Assembly (NCBI RefSeq): GCF_965228935.1
Contig: NZ_OZ245846.1
Coordinates: 5,580,001-5,644,000, forward strand
Direction of reading: 5' to 3'
Source of the DNA: Ulvibacterium sp965228935
GTDB taxonomy: Bacteria > Bacteroidota > Bacteroidia > Flavobacteriales > Flavobacteriaceae
DNA length: 64,000 bases
Positions within the stretch are counted from its first letter, which is position 1; each line of letters starts with the position of its first letter. The notes under the pieces are model-generated. The model was not told where the DNA came from and made no database searches. It was given only the letters and a program-made list of their open reading frames with translations. Below are positions 26,129 through 35,628 of this stretch, piece by piece. The translations under genes and the position numbers were made by a program.

Positions 26129-28519
26129 TCATTGCCGCAGGGAATTCACTGGATTGGTCCTGGCCACCTTTACAATATGATAACCCATGGTAAGCATAGC
26201 TATCGAGAATATTGCCAATCCAGGAATTAGGAACATCCATATGGACATTTCTATATGATAGGCGAAATTTTCTAGCCATTTTTGTAGGAAGTAAAAAGCG
26301 GTGGGAATGGCAAGCATAAAAGCCAGGCCGATGTAAATCACATAATTTTTAGTCAGTTGTTCAATAACTTTTACCAGATTTGCTCCCAAAACCTTCCGGA
26401 TAGCCATTTCCTTTTGGCGTCTTTGTGCATCGAACATGGTGAGTGCCAGCAGGCCCAGACAAGATATGAAGACAATGATACCCGTAAAAATTTGCAATAG
26501 TGTTTTAGCTTTAATATCCGCTTGATGCATTTTCAAAAATGTATCATCCAAAAAACTATATTCAAAGGGTTTGCCCGGAAAAAAATGTTCGAATTTTTCT
26601 TCTATCCGAAACAGCGCCTGAGAGAGTTGGCTTGCCTGTAACCTCGCCATTATGATAGGCCCCCTACCCCCATTATGCCAGATGACAAGTGGTTCTATGG
26701 ACTGATGAAAGTCATCAAAATGAAAATCCTTGACAACTCCTATTATTTGGCCCTCCCTTCCCTGAAAACTTGACCAGAGCCCTATAACCGGTTCAGGTAT
26801 ACCTAATGTCTTGACGGCCGTTTCATTGACTATTATATTGTTTTTATCGCCTATATTGTCCCGCGAAAACCATCTACCTCTATCCATTTTTAAATCGAAT
26901 ACCGATGTAAAGTCTTCATCGGCACGGAGTTGGGATACGATTACCGATTGATCTTCAGGTTTGCCTTTCCATTTTAAAGTACCACTATTTCTGTTATTGA
27001 TGTGTGTAACGTCCCGATCGGCAATGGCAATCGACTCAATTTCTGGAATTTGTTCCAACTCTTCCTTCAATATCTTGAAATTATCCAAATTCTTTCTGAA
27101 ATTATCTCCGGCCGTGTATTTCAATTTAAGACTCATAATCTGCTCTCGATCATATCCCACTTCAGCATCTTGAATGAATTGAAGTTGTTGATTGATCGCT
27201 ATAGCCCCAATTAATACTACCATAGCCGCTGTAAATTGGCCAACCACCAAAATTCTTCTGAGCCTTCCCCCTTTAGAGGATGCATCGCCCTTGCCTATTA
27301 ATTGAATAGGTTTAAGGCCGGCATGAAGGAAGGCTGGATACATTGAGGCCACGAGCGTGGCAAAAACCAAAGTGGATCCAAGCAATGTCCAAATGTACCC
27401 ATTGGTCAAGTCAAGTCGTAGAGCCAGCCCAGTATATCCAGATAAAGAGGGCATAAAACAATATACTGCAATTAGCGAGAGCACAAAGCTCACTACGCTG
27501 ATAATTAGCGATTCGGTGACCACTTGGAGAAATATATTGCGGGTATTGGCACCGATAACCTTTCTTATCCCAATCTCTTGAACCCGTTTGTTAATTGTAG
27601 CCGTGGATAGGTTTATGTAGTTAAGAATCGCCGCCAACAATATAATTAGACCAATAAGTGCAAATATGTTGACCGTAGCTTTTTCTTGATGAAGAAAAAT
27701 ATCCTCGGTAATACTCTGTTGAAATCGCATGTCGGTTAGGGCAAATACCGAACAGGAAGTAGGCTTGTTCTGATCGATTTGGCCCATTAAACTCGTGAAT
27801 TTTGCCTCGACCTCTTCGACATCTATTGCTTCCTGTGCCTTGAAAAATGCTACGAATTTGTAATTGGAAGACCTTAATTCTTCTGCATAGGTAAGGCGAT
27901 TTGGCCAGTACGATTTTAGTGGTAAGAAAACTTTTTGTTGAAAGCTGGAATTGGGAGGGTTGTCTTTTAACACCAATTCCACTTTATAATTGATACCAAA
28001 TACTTCAAGGGTTTTCCCAATGGGATCCACACTCCCAAAAAATTTTTTGGCCCGCTCCTCCGTAAGAGCTAGACCAAACCTATTGGCCCTGTAAGCTGCA
28101 ATAGATCCGCTCACAATCCCATTTCCGAATTGTGAAAGCCAATTGTCGCTTAGGTAGGCCAGTTCCTCCTCTTCGAACACTTCGCCATCCGCAGTCTTTA
28201 CCAACGGCCGCTCGAAGATTTGCGGCAGCATGATAAAAAATTCCTGAGCCTCCGGTATTTCCTCGATTGCCAGGTCGCGCAATCGGATTGGAATGGTCGA
28301 CAAGGTCAAGTGTTCCCCTTTTCCTTCCCAATGGCAAATGACTCTGTATATCCTCTTGGCATTTGGGTAATAGCGGTCAAAACTCCACTCATTTTGTGCC
28401 CAAATCAAAATAAGTAGTATCGCGGTCATGCCGACGGTTAAGCCAACAAGGTTTATGGCGGTAAATACTTTGTTTTTTTTAAAGGTGCGAAGGGCCGTTT
28501 TAAAATGATATTTCACCAT
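26129..28519 (-). CDS. FtsX/MacB-type permease (796 aa, two MacB_PCD-FtsX halves)
   Basis: The layout is that of MacB-like permeases duplicated in one chain. A first membrane helix (about 20-40) is followed by a periplasmic domain, three helices including VQEIGIRKVIGA after residue 300, a second periplasmic domain (about 440-660) and three C-terminal helices with KEMAIRKVLGA. It ends in a cytoplasmic NPVNSLRQ tail. The ATPase partner is not encoded nearby. Such permeases move lipoproteins, peptides or toxic compounds, or transmit signals, rather than passing substrate through the membrane. The gene lies between AraC (25102) and a relic of the AraC 5' end, and lacks the dual palindrome found before four of its paralogues. 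Confidence 0.9.
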   Translation of the reverse strand: MVKYHFKTALRTFKKNKVFTAINLVGLTVGMTAILLILIWAQNEWSFDRYYPNAKRIYRVICHWEGKGEHLTLSTIPIRLRDLAIEEIPEAQEFFIMLPQIFERPLVKTADGEVFEEEELAYLSDNWLSQFGNGIVSGSIAAYRANRFGLALTEERAKKFFGSVDPIGKTLEVFGINYKVELVLKDNPPNSSFQQKVFLPLKSYWPNRLTYAEELRSSNYKFVAFFKAQEAIDVEEVEAKFTSLMGQIDQNKPTSCSVFALTDMRFQQSITEDIFLHQEKATVNIFALIGLIILLAAILNYINLSTATINKRVQEIGIRKVIGANTRNIFLQVVTESLIISVVSFVLSLIAVYCFMPSLSGYTGLALRLDLTNGYIWTLLGSTLVFATLVASMYPAFLHAGLKPIQLIGKGDASSKGGRLRRILVVGQFTAAMVVLIGAIAINQQLQFIQDAEVGYDREQIMSLKLKYTAGDNFRKNLDNFKILKEELEQIPEIESIAIADRDVTHINNRNSGTLKWKGKPEDQSVIVSQLRADEDFTSVFDLKMDRGRWFSRDNIGDKNNIIVNETAVKTLGIPEPVIGLWSSFQGREGQIIGVVKDFHFDDFHQSIEPLVIWHNGGRGPIIMARLQASQLSQALFRIEEKFEHFFPGKPFEYSFLDDTFLKMHQADIKAKTLLQIFTGIIVFISCLGLLALTMFDAQRRQKEMAIRKVLGANLVKVIEQLTKNYVIYIGLAFMLAIPTAFYFLQKWLENFAYHIEMSIWMFLIPGLAIFSIAMLTMGYHIVKVARTNPVNSLRQ

Positions 28520-28734
28520 ACTTCATTTTACTTGCTTGGATATCGCTATGATTCAAAACTACTAGCGTACTCCTTTGCCCCCTAAAACAGGCAGGACTGG
28601 AAGAATACTAGGAATGGTCTGATTTAATGATTCAGGAATTTGTAGATTGTTACACTTTAATCAAATAAATATCAAGCTTCTCTTTTACCGGACGAAACAA
28701 AGTTTCGTATCTCGTTACGGTCAAAGACCATTTA

Positions 28735-29010
28735 GGGAACGGGAGGCTACATGAAGTATTTCTTGCCGCGCAGTGTAACCGATACCCCTCACCTCATGCT
28801 GCCCACAATGACAGCTTCATAAAATCGCGCCCTATCGAATTCAAATACTTCCCGAATTTCATGCCGAATCTTGAATCGCTATGGCATCATAAATACATCC
28901 ATTGTTTTTATATACTCCAATGAACTATTGGGATAGAATCGATTTTATCCATTGAAAATGAAGGACGGTTCTTTACAAAAAAGAAAGAGTTCTATAAACC
29001 GTTAGTTTTA
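28735..29010 (-). pseudogene. decayed copy of the AraC gene 5' end and its upstream region
   Basis: Reading the minus strand from 28902 gives MDVFMMP, stop, RFKIRHEIREVFEFDRA, matching MEAVDVFIMPRQFKNRPEIREMVELDG of the intact AraC protein. Nucleotide similarity to 25800-26065 continues past the start codon (shared TAGAATCGATTTT and CTATAA.CCG blocks upstream). A TAG at 28879-28881 and further stops abolish the frame. The rest of the 28520-29080 gap shows no gene. Confidence 0.8.
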
Positions 29011-29080
29011 CAAAATCACATCATTTGATGCTATCAGCCCTTCAAGGAATTATAACGGCCGTTCCAAGCTTCCTATAAAT

Positions 29081-29119
29081 TGTATAGGTTTTGGACACGG
29101 ATTGTCAATATATTTTACA
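29081..29119 (+). promoter_or_regulatory. paired 17-bp palindromic activator sites before the 29269 permease
   Basis: TGTATAGGTTTTGGACA (29081-29097) and TGTCAATATATTTTACA (29103-29119) both have the form TGT-N11-ACA, with centres 22 bp apart. The second centre is 72 bp upstream of the GG of a -24 element. The same pair recurs at 37315, 40246 and 51638. NtrC-family enhancer role is inference. Confidence 0.7.
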
Positions 29120-29181
29120 TTCAAGGTTTTTGATTTTAAAAATAATTTCATAAGTAATTGATTTTTAATATTTTAAAAATT

Positions 29182-29197
29182 CGGCATAGTTCTGGCT
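29182..29197 (+). promoter_or_regulatory. sigma-54-like -24/-12 promoter
   Basis: CGGCATAGTTCTGGCT has GG-N10-GC spacing and 5'-GGCA / GGCT boxes close to the sigma-54 consensus TGGCACG-N4-TTGCW. It is 72 bp upstream of the 29269 start codon. Confidence 0.65.
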
Positions 29198-29268
29198 TTT
29201 TGTCCTGAAATTTCTGGTGTTCCCCAAATAGGCAAGAGGGATTTTCCTCTTATTAAGTCAATTGAATC

Positions 29269-31728
29269 ATGCTAAAGAATTATTTCGTTCTCTTTTATCG
29301 CAACCTTCGACGGCAAAAACTATTTTCCGGTGTAAACCTGATCGGGCTCACAATGGGAATAGTGAGCACCCTGGTTATTTATTTATATGTGCGTGATAAT
29401 CTTAACCATGATCGTTTTCATACAAATGCCGATCGAATTTACCGTGTTAATCAAACCAATATCTGGAATGAAAATGACCCGAGGCAATTGGCACGCACCG
29501 GCCCGGGCGTGGTGGATGCACTGAAAGCTGAACTTCCTGAAATAGAAAAAATTACCAGTATCCATACCGCTGGAAATTTTCTAGTTTCCTACGAAAATCC
29601 TTCTCAAAAAGTAATTGCCTATGATCAGGAAAATGTACTTGCCGCTGAATCAAATTTCTTTAGTATGTTCAGCTTTCAGATGATGAAGGGTAATTCGAAA
29701 TCATGTTTACTACGGCCACAAAGTGTGGTAATCACTGAATCCACGGCGCGTAAGTATTTTGGGGATGAAGAGCCTTTAGGCAAGCTTTTGGAGCTGTCCA
29801 CCCACCAAAACTCCCAGGCTTTTGAGGTAACCGGAGTAATCAAGGATACCCCTGGTAATTCCTATATCGATTTTGACATGCTATTGTCAATGAACAGTTT
29901 TCCCAAGGTAAAGGAGAATAGCTGGAGTTGGATATGGACACAATTGGAGACGTTTGTCCTAATTGATAAAAACGCAGACATTGCAGATGTTCGAGCGAAG
30001 TTAGGATCAATTCCACCCAAATATGCAGAAACCACTTTGCAGAAGGCCATGAATATGTCTTTCAATGAATACCTCAAAACAGGAAAGTCTTGGGAGCTTT
30101 ATCTACAACCTTTGACACAGATCCATTTGTATTCCGACAATGTCATTGGAAACTCCAATATCGTGGGAAATCTCAAAATTGTCTATGCTCTCGCTTGCTC
30201 GGCAATTTTCATCCTTCTTTTATCGTGCATTAACTTTGTTAACCTCTCCATTGCACAATTTACAAGAAGAATTAAGGAAGCGGGTATTCGAAAGGTGTTA
30301 GGGATAGGTGGAAAAGAATTAGTGTTTGGATATTTCATCGAGGCTTTTTTGTTTTGTTTATTTGCTCTTGGAATCGCTCTGACTTTCACCAAGATCGTAC
30401 TTCCTTGGTTCAGTCAACTCACGGGCAAAACCCTTGAAATGAATTTAGGTCGGGATACAGGATTGGCGATGCTCATGATTTTCTTATTGTTTATTATGAG
30501 TATACTTTCAGGTAGCCTACCTGCATTTTTTTTAAAAGCTTTTCGCCCCATAGAAGCCATTAAGGGAAAACTTTCCGGTGGAAAAAAGGGCAAGGGAGTA
30601 AGGGATGGATTGGTCGTTCTCCAGTTTACCGTATCCATAGTACTTATTATATGCACAGCCATTGTATTTCAACAACTCAATTTTCTGTACGAGAAAGACC
30701 TGGGTTTTAACAAAGAAAATCTCCTGGTCATAGATCATGTTGATCGTGTTGGAAGTGGTGCTGCCTTTACCAATGAAATCTCCAATATTCCAGGAGTTTT
30801 AAACACCTCATTTTGCGCACAATTCCCTTTACGTATGGGCAATGATGCTTTTAGGCCGGAGAATAGCGGCGACAAGGATTTTATACTGAATTTTGCGGCA
30901 GCTGACGAAAATTACCTTTCCACTTTGGGAGTCCAGCTTAGTATTGGAAACGATTTCGACCTTGATAATCCTAAGGCAGATGGAGTAATACTAAATGAAA
31001 CGGCTGTCAAGACACTGGGATGGGAGATGGACGAATCCGTTATTGGAAGAATAATAGACTATCCCAATGAATTTACCAAATTTGAAGTAATCGGTGTGGT
31101 ACGGGACTATCACTTCAGCTTATTGGAAAAACAGGTTGAACCTATGGCTATATTCAATATCAATAGTAAGGTCTATAGTCCGAAAAAATTTGCCTTGGTT
31201 CGTATCGCTCCCCAAAATGGGAAGACGTGGGCCTCTATTTTTGATTCCCTAAAGACTATTTGGAAAGAACATATGGGGGATTTACCTTTTAAATATGAAT
31301 TCATTGACCAAACCTTTGCGGCTAAGTTGCAGTCCAAACAACAATTTGGAAACTCACTTTTGGTTATGGCAGGCCTTGCATTACTGATTGCCTGTCTTGG
31401 GTTGTTGGGGATGATTATTTATACCCTGGAACTCCGCACGAAAGAAATCGGAACACGCAAAATATTGGGTGCTTCCATCTTGAATATATTAATACTTATT
31501 TCACGAGGGTATACCAAACTGGTAATTGTGGCCTTTGTCATCGGGGCTCCGCTTTCCTACTGGCTCGTTCAGCAATGGCTTCAGGATTTTGGAAATAGGA
31601 TTACCCCCTCGATCTGGGTTTTCGCTTTAGCAGGTGTAGGCACCTTGCTATTCTCGTTTCTGGTTACTGGTTACCATTCGGTCAAAGCTGCAGTTACCAA
31701 TCCGATCGAGGCGTTGAAAGATGAGTAA
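29269..31728 (+). CDS. FtsX/MacB-type permease (819 aa)
   Basis: It has the duplicated MacB-like layout, with signature loops KEAGIRKVLGI (near residue 340) and KEIGTRKILGA (near 730) and a C-terminal NPIEALKDE. The N-terminus MLKNYFVLFYRNLRRQKLFS is the usual amphipathic start before the first helix. The upstream region carries the paired 17-bp sites and a sigma-54-like promoter shared with three other permeases. It ends 60 bp before a 31-bp perfect palindrome and is convergent with argS. Confidence 0.92.
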   Translation: MLKNYFVLFYRNLRRQKLFSGVNLIGLTMGIVSTLVIYLYVRDNLNHDRFHTNADRIYRVNQTNIWNENDPRQLARTGPGVVDALKAELPEIEKITSIHTAGNFLVSYENPSQKVIAYDQENVLAAESNFFSMFSFQMMKGNSKSCLLRPQSVVITESTARKYFGDEEPLGKLLELSTHQNSQAFEVTGVIKDTPGNSYIDFDMLLSMNSFPKVKENSWSWIWTQLETFVLIDKNADIADVRAKLGSIPPKYAETTLQKAMNMSFNEYLKTGKSWELYLQPLTQIHLYSDNVIGNSNIVGNLKIVYALACSAIFILLLSCINFVNLSIAQFTRRIKEAGIRKVLGIGGKELVFGYFIEAFLFCLFALGIALTFTKIVLPWFSQLTGKTLEMNLGRDTGLAMLMIFLLFIMSILSGSLPAFFLKAFRPIEAIKGKLSGGKKGKGVRDGLVVLQFTVSIVLIICTAIVFQQLNFLYEKDLGFNKENLLVIDHVDRVGSGAAFTNEISNIPGVLNTSFCAQFPLRMGNDAFRPENSGDKDFILNFAAADENYLSTLGVQLSIGNDFDLDNPKADGVILNETAVKTLGWEMDESVIGRIIDYPNEFTKFEVIGVVRDYHFSLLEKQVEPMAIFNINSKVYSPKKFALVRIAPQNGKTWASIFDSLKTIWKEHMGDLPFKYEFIDQTFAAKLQSKQQFGNSLLVMAGLALLIACLGLLGMIIYTLELRTKEIGTRKILGASILNILILISRGYTKLVIVAFVIGAPLSYWLVQQWLQDFGNRITPSIWVFALAGVGTLLFSFLVTGYHSVKAAVTNPIEALKDE

Positions 31729-31788
31729 GGATTGTTTTGGAAGTCAATTTTAAAATACCTCCGGCTTAAGAAAAATGGCCGACCTTAA

Positions 31789-31819
31789 GACCTGTCAGGT
31801 TTTGAAAACCTGACAGGTC
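31789..31819. repeat. 31-bp perfect palindrome between convergent genes
   Basis: Fifteen bases beginning GACCTGTCAGG, a central G, then the exact complement. There is no loop and no T-run, so it is not a classical terminator, although in RNA it could fold and end both convergent transcripts. One arm recurs at 23580 and inside argS at 32163. Confidence 0.85.
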
Positions 31820-31852
31820 CAATACCCTTAACATTGTTGACTCTATCGACCC

Positions 31853-33664
31853 CTACATCCGATCCGGTACTTGAATGCCCAATAGTTGGAACGCCGATCG
31901 AATGACCTCCCCTACCTTTTTGGATAATCGTACCCTAAAGACCTTTTTGCTCGTATCGGCTTCCCCGAGAATGGAAACCTGTTGATAGAACGAGTTGAAT
32001 TCCTTGACCAGATCGTATACATAATTGGCGATGAGGGCCGGACTATAATTCTCAGCGGCAAGGCCAATAATTTCTGGGAAGAGTTGAATTCGTTTGATCA
32101 ATTCCTTTTCCTTGGGATGTAACTCTTCGACTACGCTCAGAGTGACACCCTGATCAGTGGAGTTTTGAAAACCTGACAGGTCTACTTTTGAATCAGCTTT
32201 ACGAAGGATGGATTGTATCCGAGCATAGGTATACTGGATAAAGGGCCCTGTATTTCCCTGAAAATCCACCGATTCCTGTGGGTCAAAAAGAATACGTTTT
32301 TTGGGGTCTACTTTTAGTATATAATATTTTAGGGCCCCAAGCCCTATGATGCGGTATAGCTCTTGTTTCTCGGCATCCGAATAACCTTCCAATTTTCCCA
32401 GCTCCTCGGATAGTTGGGCAGCGGTCTGCGTCATGTCCGCCATCAAGTCATCTGCATCCACGACCGTTCCTTCCCTACTCTTCATTTTCCCAGTGGGGAG
32501 ATCTACCATCCCATAGCTAAGATGGTATAGGTTCGTTGCCCATAAAAACCCGAGTTTTTTCAGAATAAGGAAAAGTACCTTAAAATGATAGTCCTGTTCA
32601 TTACCTACGGTATAGACCATTCCATTGATATCGGGATAATCCTTTACCCGCTGTAGGGCCGTACCGATATCCTGGGTCATATAGACCGCCGTACCGTCGG
32701 AACGCAACACGATTTTTTCATCCAGTCCCTCATCGGTAAGATCGATCCAGACACTTCCGTCCTCCTTCCTATAGAAAACACCCTTTTGGAGTCCGTCCTC
32801 CACCACATCCTTCCCCAACAAATAGGTATCGCTTTCGTAATAGAGTTTATCGAAATCTACCCCAAGATTTTTGTAGGTTTCCTCAAAACCGTTATAGACC
32901 CAGCCGTTCATGGTAGTCCAAAGCGCAACTACCATATCATCCCCGGTCTCCCATTTGCGAAGCATTTCCTGGGCTTCCAGTAAAATGGGCGCCTCTTTTT
33001 CAGCTGTACTCTTTTCGGTCCCCTGAGCGATCAACTCTGCAATTTCGGCCTTATACGCCTTATCGAAGGCCACATAGTATTTCCCAACCAGTTGATCACC
33101 TTTCAGTCCGGTAGTTTCCGGTGTCTCCCCATTACCAAAGCGTTGCCAGGCCAACATGCTTTTACAGATATGGATCCCTCGGTCATTGATAATCTGGGTC
33201 TTGTATACCTTTTTTCCGGATGCCTGCAAAATTTCCGCCACGGAGTAACCCAGCAAATTGTTACGGATATGGCCCAAATGCAACGGCTTGTTGGTATTGG
33301 GCGAAGAATATTCCACCATAACCGCATCGGTATTCCTCTTGGAAACGTATCCATAATTCTCCGTATCGTAAACCGAATTGAAAAATTGGAGATAGAAACC
33401 GTCACTGATAACCAGGTTTAAAAAACCCTTGATTACGTTGAAACCAGAGACCTCCTCCACCTGCTCATCTAAAAATGCCCCGATCTGCCCTCCAATCTGT
33501 TCGGGATTTCCTTTTATATGCCTCAACATTGGAAATACAACTACGGTAATGTCCCCTTCAAAATCCTTTCGGGTAGGTTGAAATTCAACCGAGGACAACT
33601 CAATATCAAAAATTGATTTTACAGCTTCCTTTACCTTATGCCCTAAAACGTTTTGGATATCCAT
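31853..33664 (-). CDS. argS: arginyl-tRNA synthetase
   Basis: The 603-residue class I synthetase has the HIGH motif as HLGH in SSPNTNKPLHLGHIRNN and the KMSK-like KMKSREGTVVD, with a C-terminal anticodon-binding domain (KEFNSFYQQVSIL) and the typical end VPDRM. It charges tRNA-Arg in the cytoplasm. Around residues 490-515 it carries an unusual stretch, SKVDLSGFQNSTDQGVTLSV, encoded by dispersed repeat DNA (see 32124-32194); the protein seems roughly a dozen residues longer than I expect for flavobacterial ArgS. The frame is intact. Confidence 0.96.
   Translation of the reverse strand: MDIQNVLGHKVKEAVKSIFDIELSSVEFQPTRKDFEGDITVVVFPMLRHIKGNPEQIGGQIGAFLDEQVEEVSGFNVIKGFLNLVISDGFYLQFFNSVYDTENYGYVSKRNTDAVMVEYSSPNTNKPLHLGHIRNNLLGYSVAEILQASGKKVYKTQIINDRGIHICKSMLAWQRFGNGETPETTGLKGDQLVGKYYVAFDKAYKAEIAELIAQGTEKSTAEKEAPILLEAQEMLRKWETGDDMVVALWTTMNGWVYNGFEETYKNLGVDFDKLYYESDTYLLGKDVVEDGLQKGVFYRKEDGSVWIDLTDEGLDEKIVLRSDGTAVYMTQDIGTALQRVKDYPDINGMVYTVGNEQDYHFKVLFLILKKLGFLWATNLYHLSYGMVDLPTGKMKSREGTVVDADDLMADMTQTAAQLSEELGKLEGYSDAEKQELYRIIGLGALKYYILKVDPKKRILFDPQESVDFQGNTGPFIQYTYARIQSILRKADSKVDLSGFQNSTDQGVTLSVVEELHPKEKELIKRIQLFPEIIGLAAENYSPALIANYVYDLVKEFNSFYQQVSILGEADTSKKVFRVRLSKKVGEVIRSAFQLLGIQVPDRM
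32124..32194 (-). repeat. repeat-derived in-frame insertion in argS
   Basis: 32163-32194 matches 23580-23611 at 30 of 32 positions and includes the palindrome arm AAAACCTGACAGGTC. Next to it, 32124-32144 reads CTCTTCGACTACGCTCAGAG, which I recall as a common dispersed word in Bacteroidota genomes (memory, not checked; single copy here). Together they encode the extra residues between ILRKAD and ELHPKEKEL. Confidence 0.65.
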
Positions 33665-33778
33665 GAAAACTTGGGTTATGCGGCTGCAAAACTACATTTT
33701 TTTGCGCTTTTACAGGCGCATTAGCTTATTTAAGTATGGTTTTGAGTAACTTTATGGGGCTACGGAAAAAGAAAGCCT

Positions 33779-34204
33779 ATGCTATTGAACGTATCGTACA
33801 ACGATAAAAAAATCACCGAAAAAATCGATTCCGAGGTTGGTAAGCCTTTTACGCTAAAGGAACGATGGGCAATGGGCGGGATAGGATCCCCTAGGTTGTT
33901 CATCACGGAAACCAGTATTGAAATACACAACCTACTTATTTTGGACAATAATCGGGACCAATGCAATATTGAAATGCGGCCCAAAGGGATTATCGTCCGG
34001 TTTCGTTCCTTATTGGAAACCTTTGCCTTGGTGATACCGTATTATAAATTGACCCTATACAAGGGAGATATGGCCAAGTATTCCATTTATCGGGACCATC
34101 ACTTTATTAAGGTTCAGGCAGATACCAAGGCGATACAGAAGTTTTTCAAAAAGATTTTGGACTATAAGGCCGATAATAGGCCTACTTCAATCGAGGATTT
34201 ATGA
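33779..34204 (+). CDS. conserved hypothetical cytoplasmic protein (141 aa)
   Basis: No family is recognised. The sequence has no signal peptide or membrane helix and alternates beta-like segments (SPRLFITETSIEIHNLLILD, CNIEMRPKGIIVRFRS, FALVIPYYKLTLYKGD, YSIYRDHHFIKVQAD) before a C-terminal helix (KAIQKFFKKILDYK), which resembles a PH-like beta barrel with a capping helix. The stop overlaps the start of the next gene as ATGA (34201-34204), so the two are translationally coupled. It is divergent from argS. Confidence 0.7.
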   Translation: MLLNVSYNDKKITEKIDSEVGKPFTLKERWAMGGIGSPRLFITETSIEIHNLLILDNNRDQCNIEMRPKGIIVRFRSLLETFALVIPYYKLTLYKGDMAKYSIYRDHHFIKVQADTKAIQKFFKKILDYKADNRPTSIEDL

Positions 34205-35628
34205 AAATCCTGCTCACGGGTGCCAATGGCTATATAGGTATGCGATTGCTCCCCCAATTATTGGATTTGGGGCATAAAGTGGTCTGTGCGGTCCGTGATG
34301 AAAAACGTCTGTCCATTGATGAAGACACCAGGGCACTAGTGGAAATCGTGGAGATTGATTTCCTAAAGGCATTTCAACCGGATTTGCTGCCCAGGGATAT
34401 CGACATAGCCTATTACCTTATCCATTCCATGAGTTCCTCCACGACCGATTTTGATGAAAAGGAAGCACGATCCGCGGAAGCCTTCAACGTCTACATGGCA
34501 GAAACTCATGTTCAACAGGTCATTTACCTCAGCGGAATTGTAAATGATACCCAATTGTCCAAACATTTGAGTTCCCGTAAAAATGTGGAGGACATTTTAT
34601 ATTGTGGAAAATTTAACCTTACCGTTCTTAGGGCTGGGATTATCGTAGGTTCCGGGAGTTCCTCCTTTGAAATCATCCGTGACTTGTGTGAAAAGTTACC
34701 CTTTATGATAACCCCAAAATGGGTGTTGACCAAAACGCAGCCCATTGCCATACGTGATGTAATCACGTTTCTAACGGAAGTGATCGGGAATGAGGACACC
34801 TATAACGACTCCTTTGATATTGGTGGTCCCGATGTACTCACGTACAAGCAAATGCTCCAACAATATGCCAAAGTTCGGGGGTTTAAAAATTGGATCCTCA
34901 CCGTTCCCGTAATGACTCCCAAACTCTCCTCTTACTGGCTCTATTTTGTAACCTCCACTTCCTATAAATTGGCCATAAACCTTGTGGACAGTATGAAAAT
35001 GGAGGTCATAGCCAAGGATAACCGTCTGCAGGATCTTTTAGGGATACGTACACATACCTATAAAGAGGCCATAGATATGGCCTTCAAAAAAATAGAACAG
35101 AACCTTGTGGTCAGCAGTTGGAAGGACAGCATGGTCAGCGGTCGCTTTAAGAAAAACCTCCAAAAATATATCCAAGTCCCAAAGTATGGTATTCTGAAAG
35201 ATGAAAAAACGCTCAAAATCAAAGATGAGGAAAGGGTTTTGCGCAATATTTGGAAAATCGGGGGAAACACTGGTTGGTATTATGGGAATTGGCTTTGGAG
35301 GATACGGGGATTTTTGGATAAGCTCAACGGAGGTGTGGGATTACGAAGGGGACGTACCCATCCGGATAAGATTTATCCGGGGGATTCCTTGGATTTTTGG
35401 CGGGTACTCTTGGCGGACAGGGAAGCGAAAAGGCTGTTGCTTTTTGCGGAAATGCGGTTACCCGGGGAGGCCTGGCTGGAGTTCAAGATTGATGAGCGGA
35501 ACGTTTTACACCAAACAGCCACTTTTAGGCCCAAAGGGCTTCGGGGCAGATTGTACTGGTACAGCATACTTCCTTTTCATTATTTTATCTTTGAGGGAAT
35601 GATCCGGAATATTGCCAAAGCTAAATAG
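34201..35628 (+). CDS. NAD(P)-binding SDR-type protein with C-terminal DUF2867 domain
   Basis: The 475-residue protein starts with a Rossmann motif GANGYIG (8-14) and an atypical short-chain dehydrogenase / NAD(P)H-binding half (AYYLIHSMSSS, QVIYLSGIV, VLRAGIIVGSGSS). The C-terminal DUF2867 region (WRVLLADREAKRLLLFAEMR, PGEAWLEFKIDERNVLHQTA, FRPKGLRGRLYWYSILPFH) is typical. The fused pair is common in Bacteroidota and the substrate is unknown. It overlaps the upstream gene by 4 bp and the downstream transporter gene by 17 bp. Confidence 0.88.
   Translation: MKILLTGANGYIGMRLLPQLLDLGHKVVCAVRDEKRLSIDEDTRALVEIVEIDFLKAFQPDLLPRDIDIAYYLIHSMSSSTTDFDEKEARSAEAFNVYMAETHVQQVIYLSGIVNDTQLSKHLSSRKNVEDILYCGKFNLTVLRAGIIVGSGSSSFEIIRDLCEKLPFMITPKWVLTKTQPIAIRDVITFLTEVIGNEDTYNDSFDIGGPDVLTYKQMLQQYAKVRGFKNWILTVPVMTPKLSSYWLYFVTSTSYKLAINLVDSMKMEVIAKDNRLQDLLGIRTHTYKEAIDMAFKKIEQNLVVSSWKDSMVSGRFKKNLQKYIQVPKYGILKDEKTLKIKDEERVLRNIWKIGGNTGWYYGNWLWRIRGFLDKLNGGVGLRRGRTHPDKIYPGDSLDFWRVLLADREAKRLLLFAEMRLPGEAWLEFKIDERNVLHQTATFRPKGLRGRLYWYSILPFHYFIFEGMIRNIAKAK

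Noticed and set aside
28562..28650. Sigma-54-like promoter and palindrome before the 26129-28519 permease
   Set aside because: The GGCA...CGC spacing is off by one and the only palindrome (TGTAACAATCTACA) is TGT-N8-ACA, not the N11 type; kept out of the regulon.
31789..31819. Palindrome as an ordinary rho-independent terminator
   Set aside because: Stem has no loop and no T-run on either side; recorded as a repeat instead.
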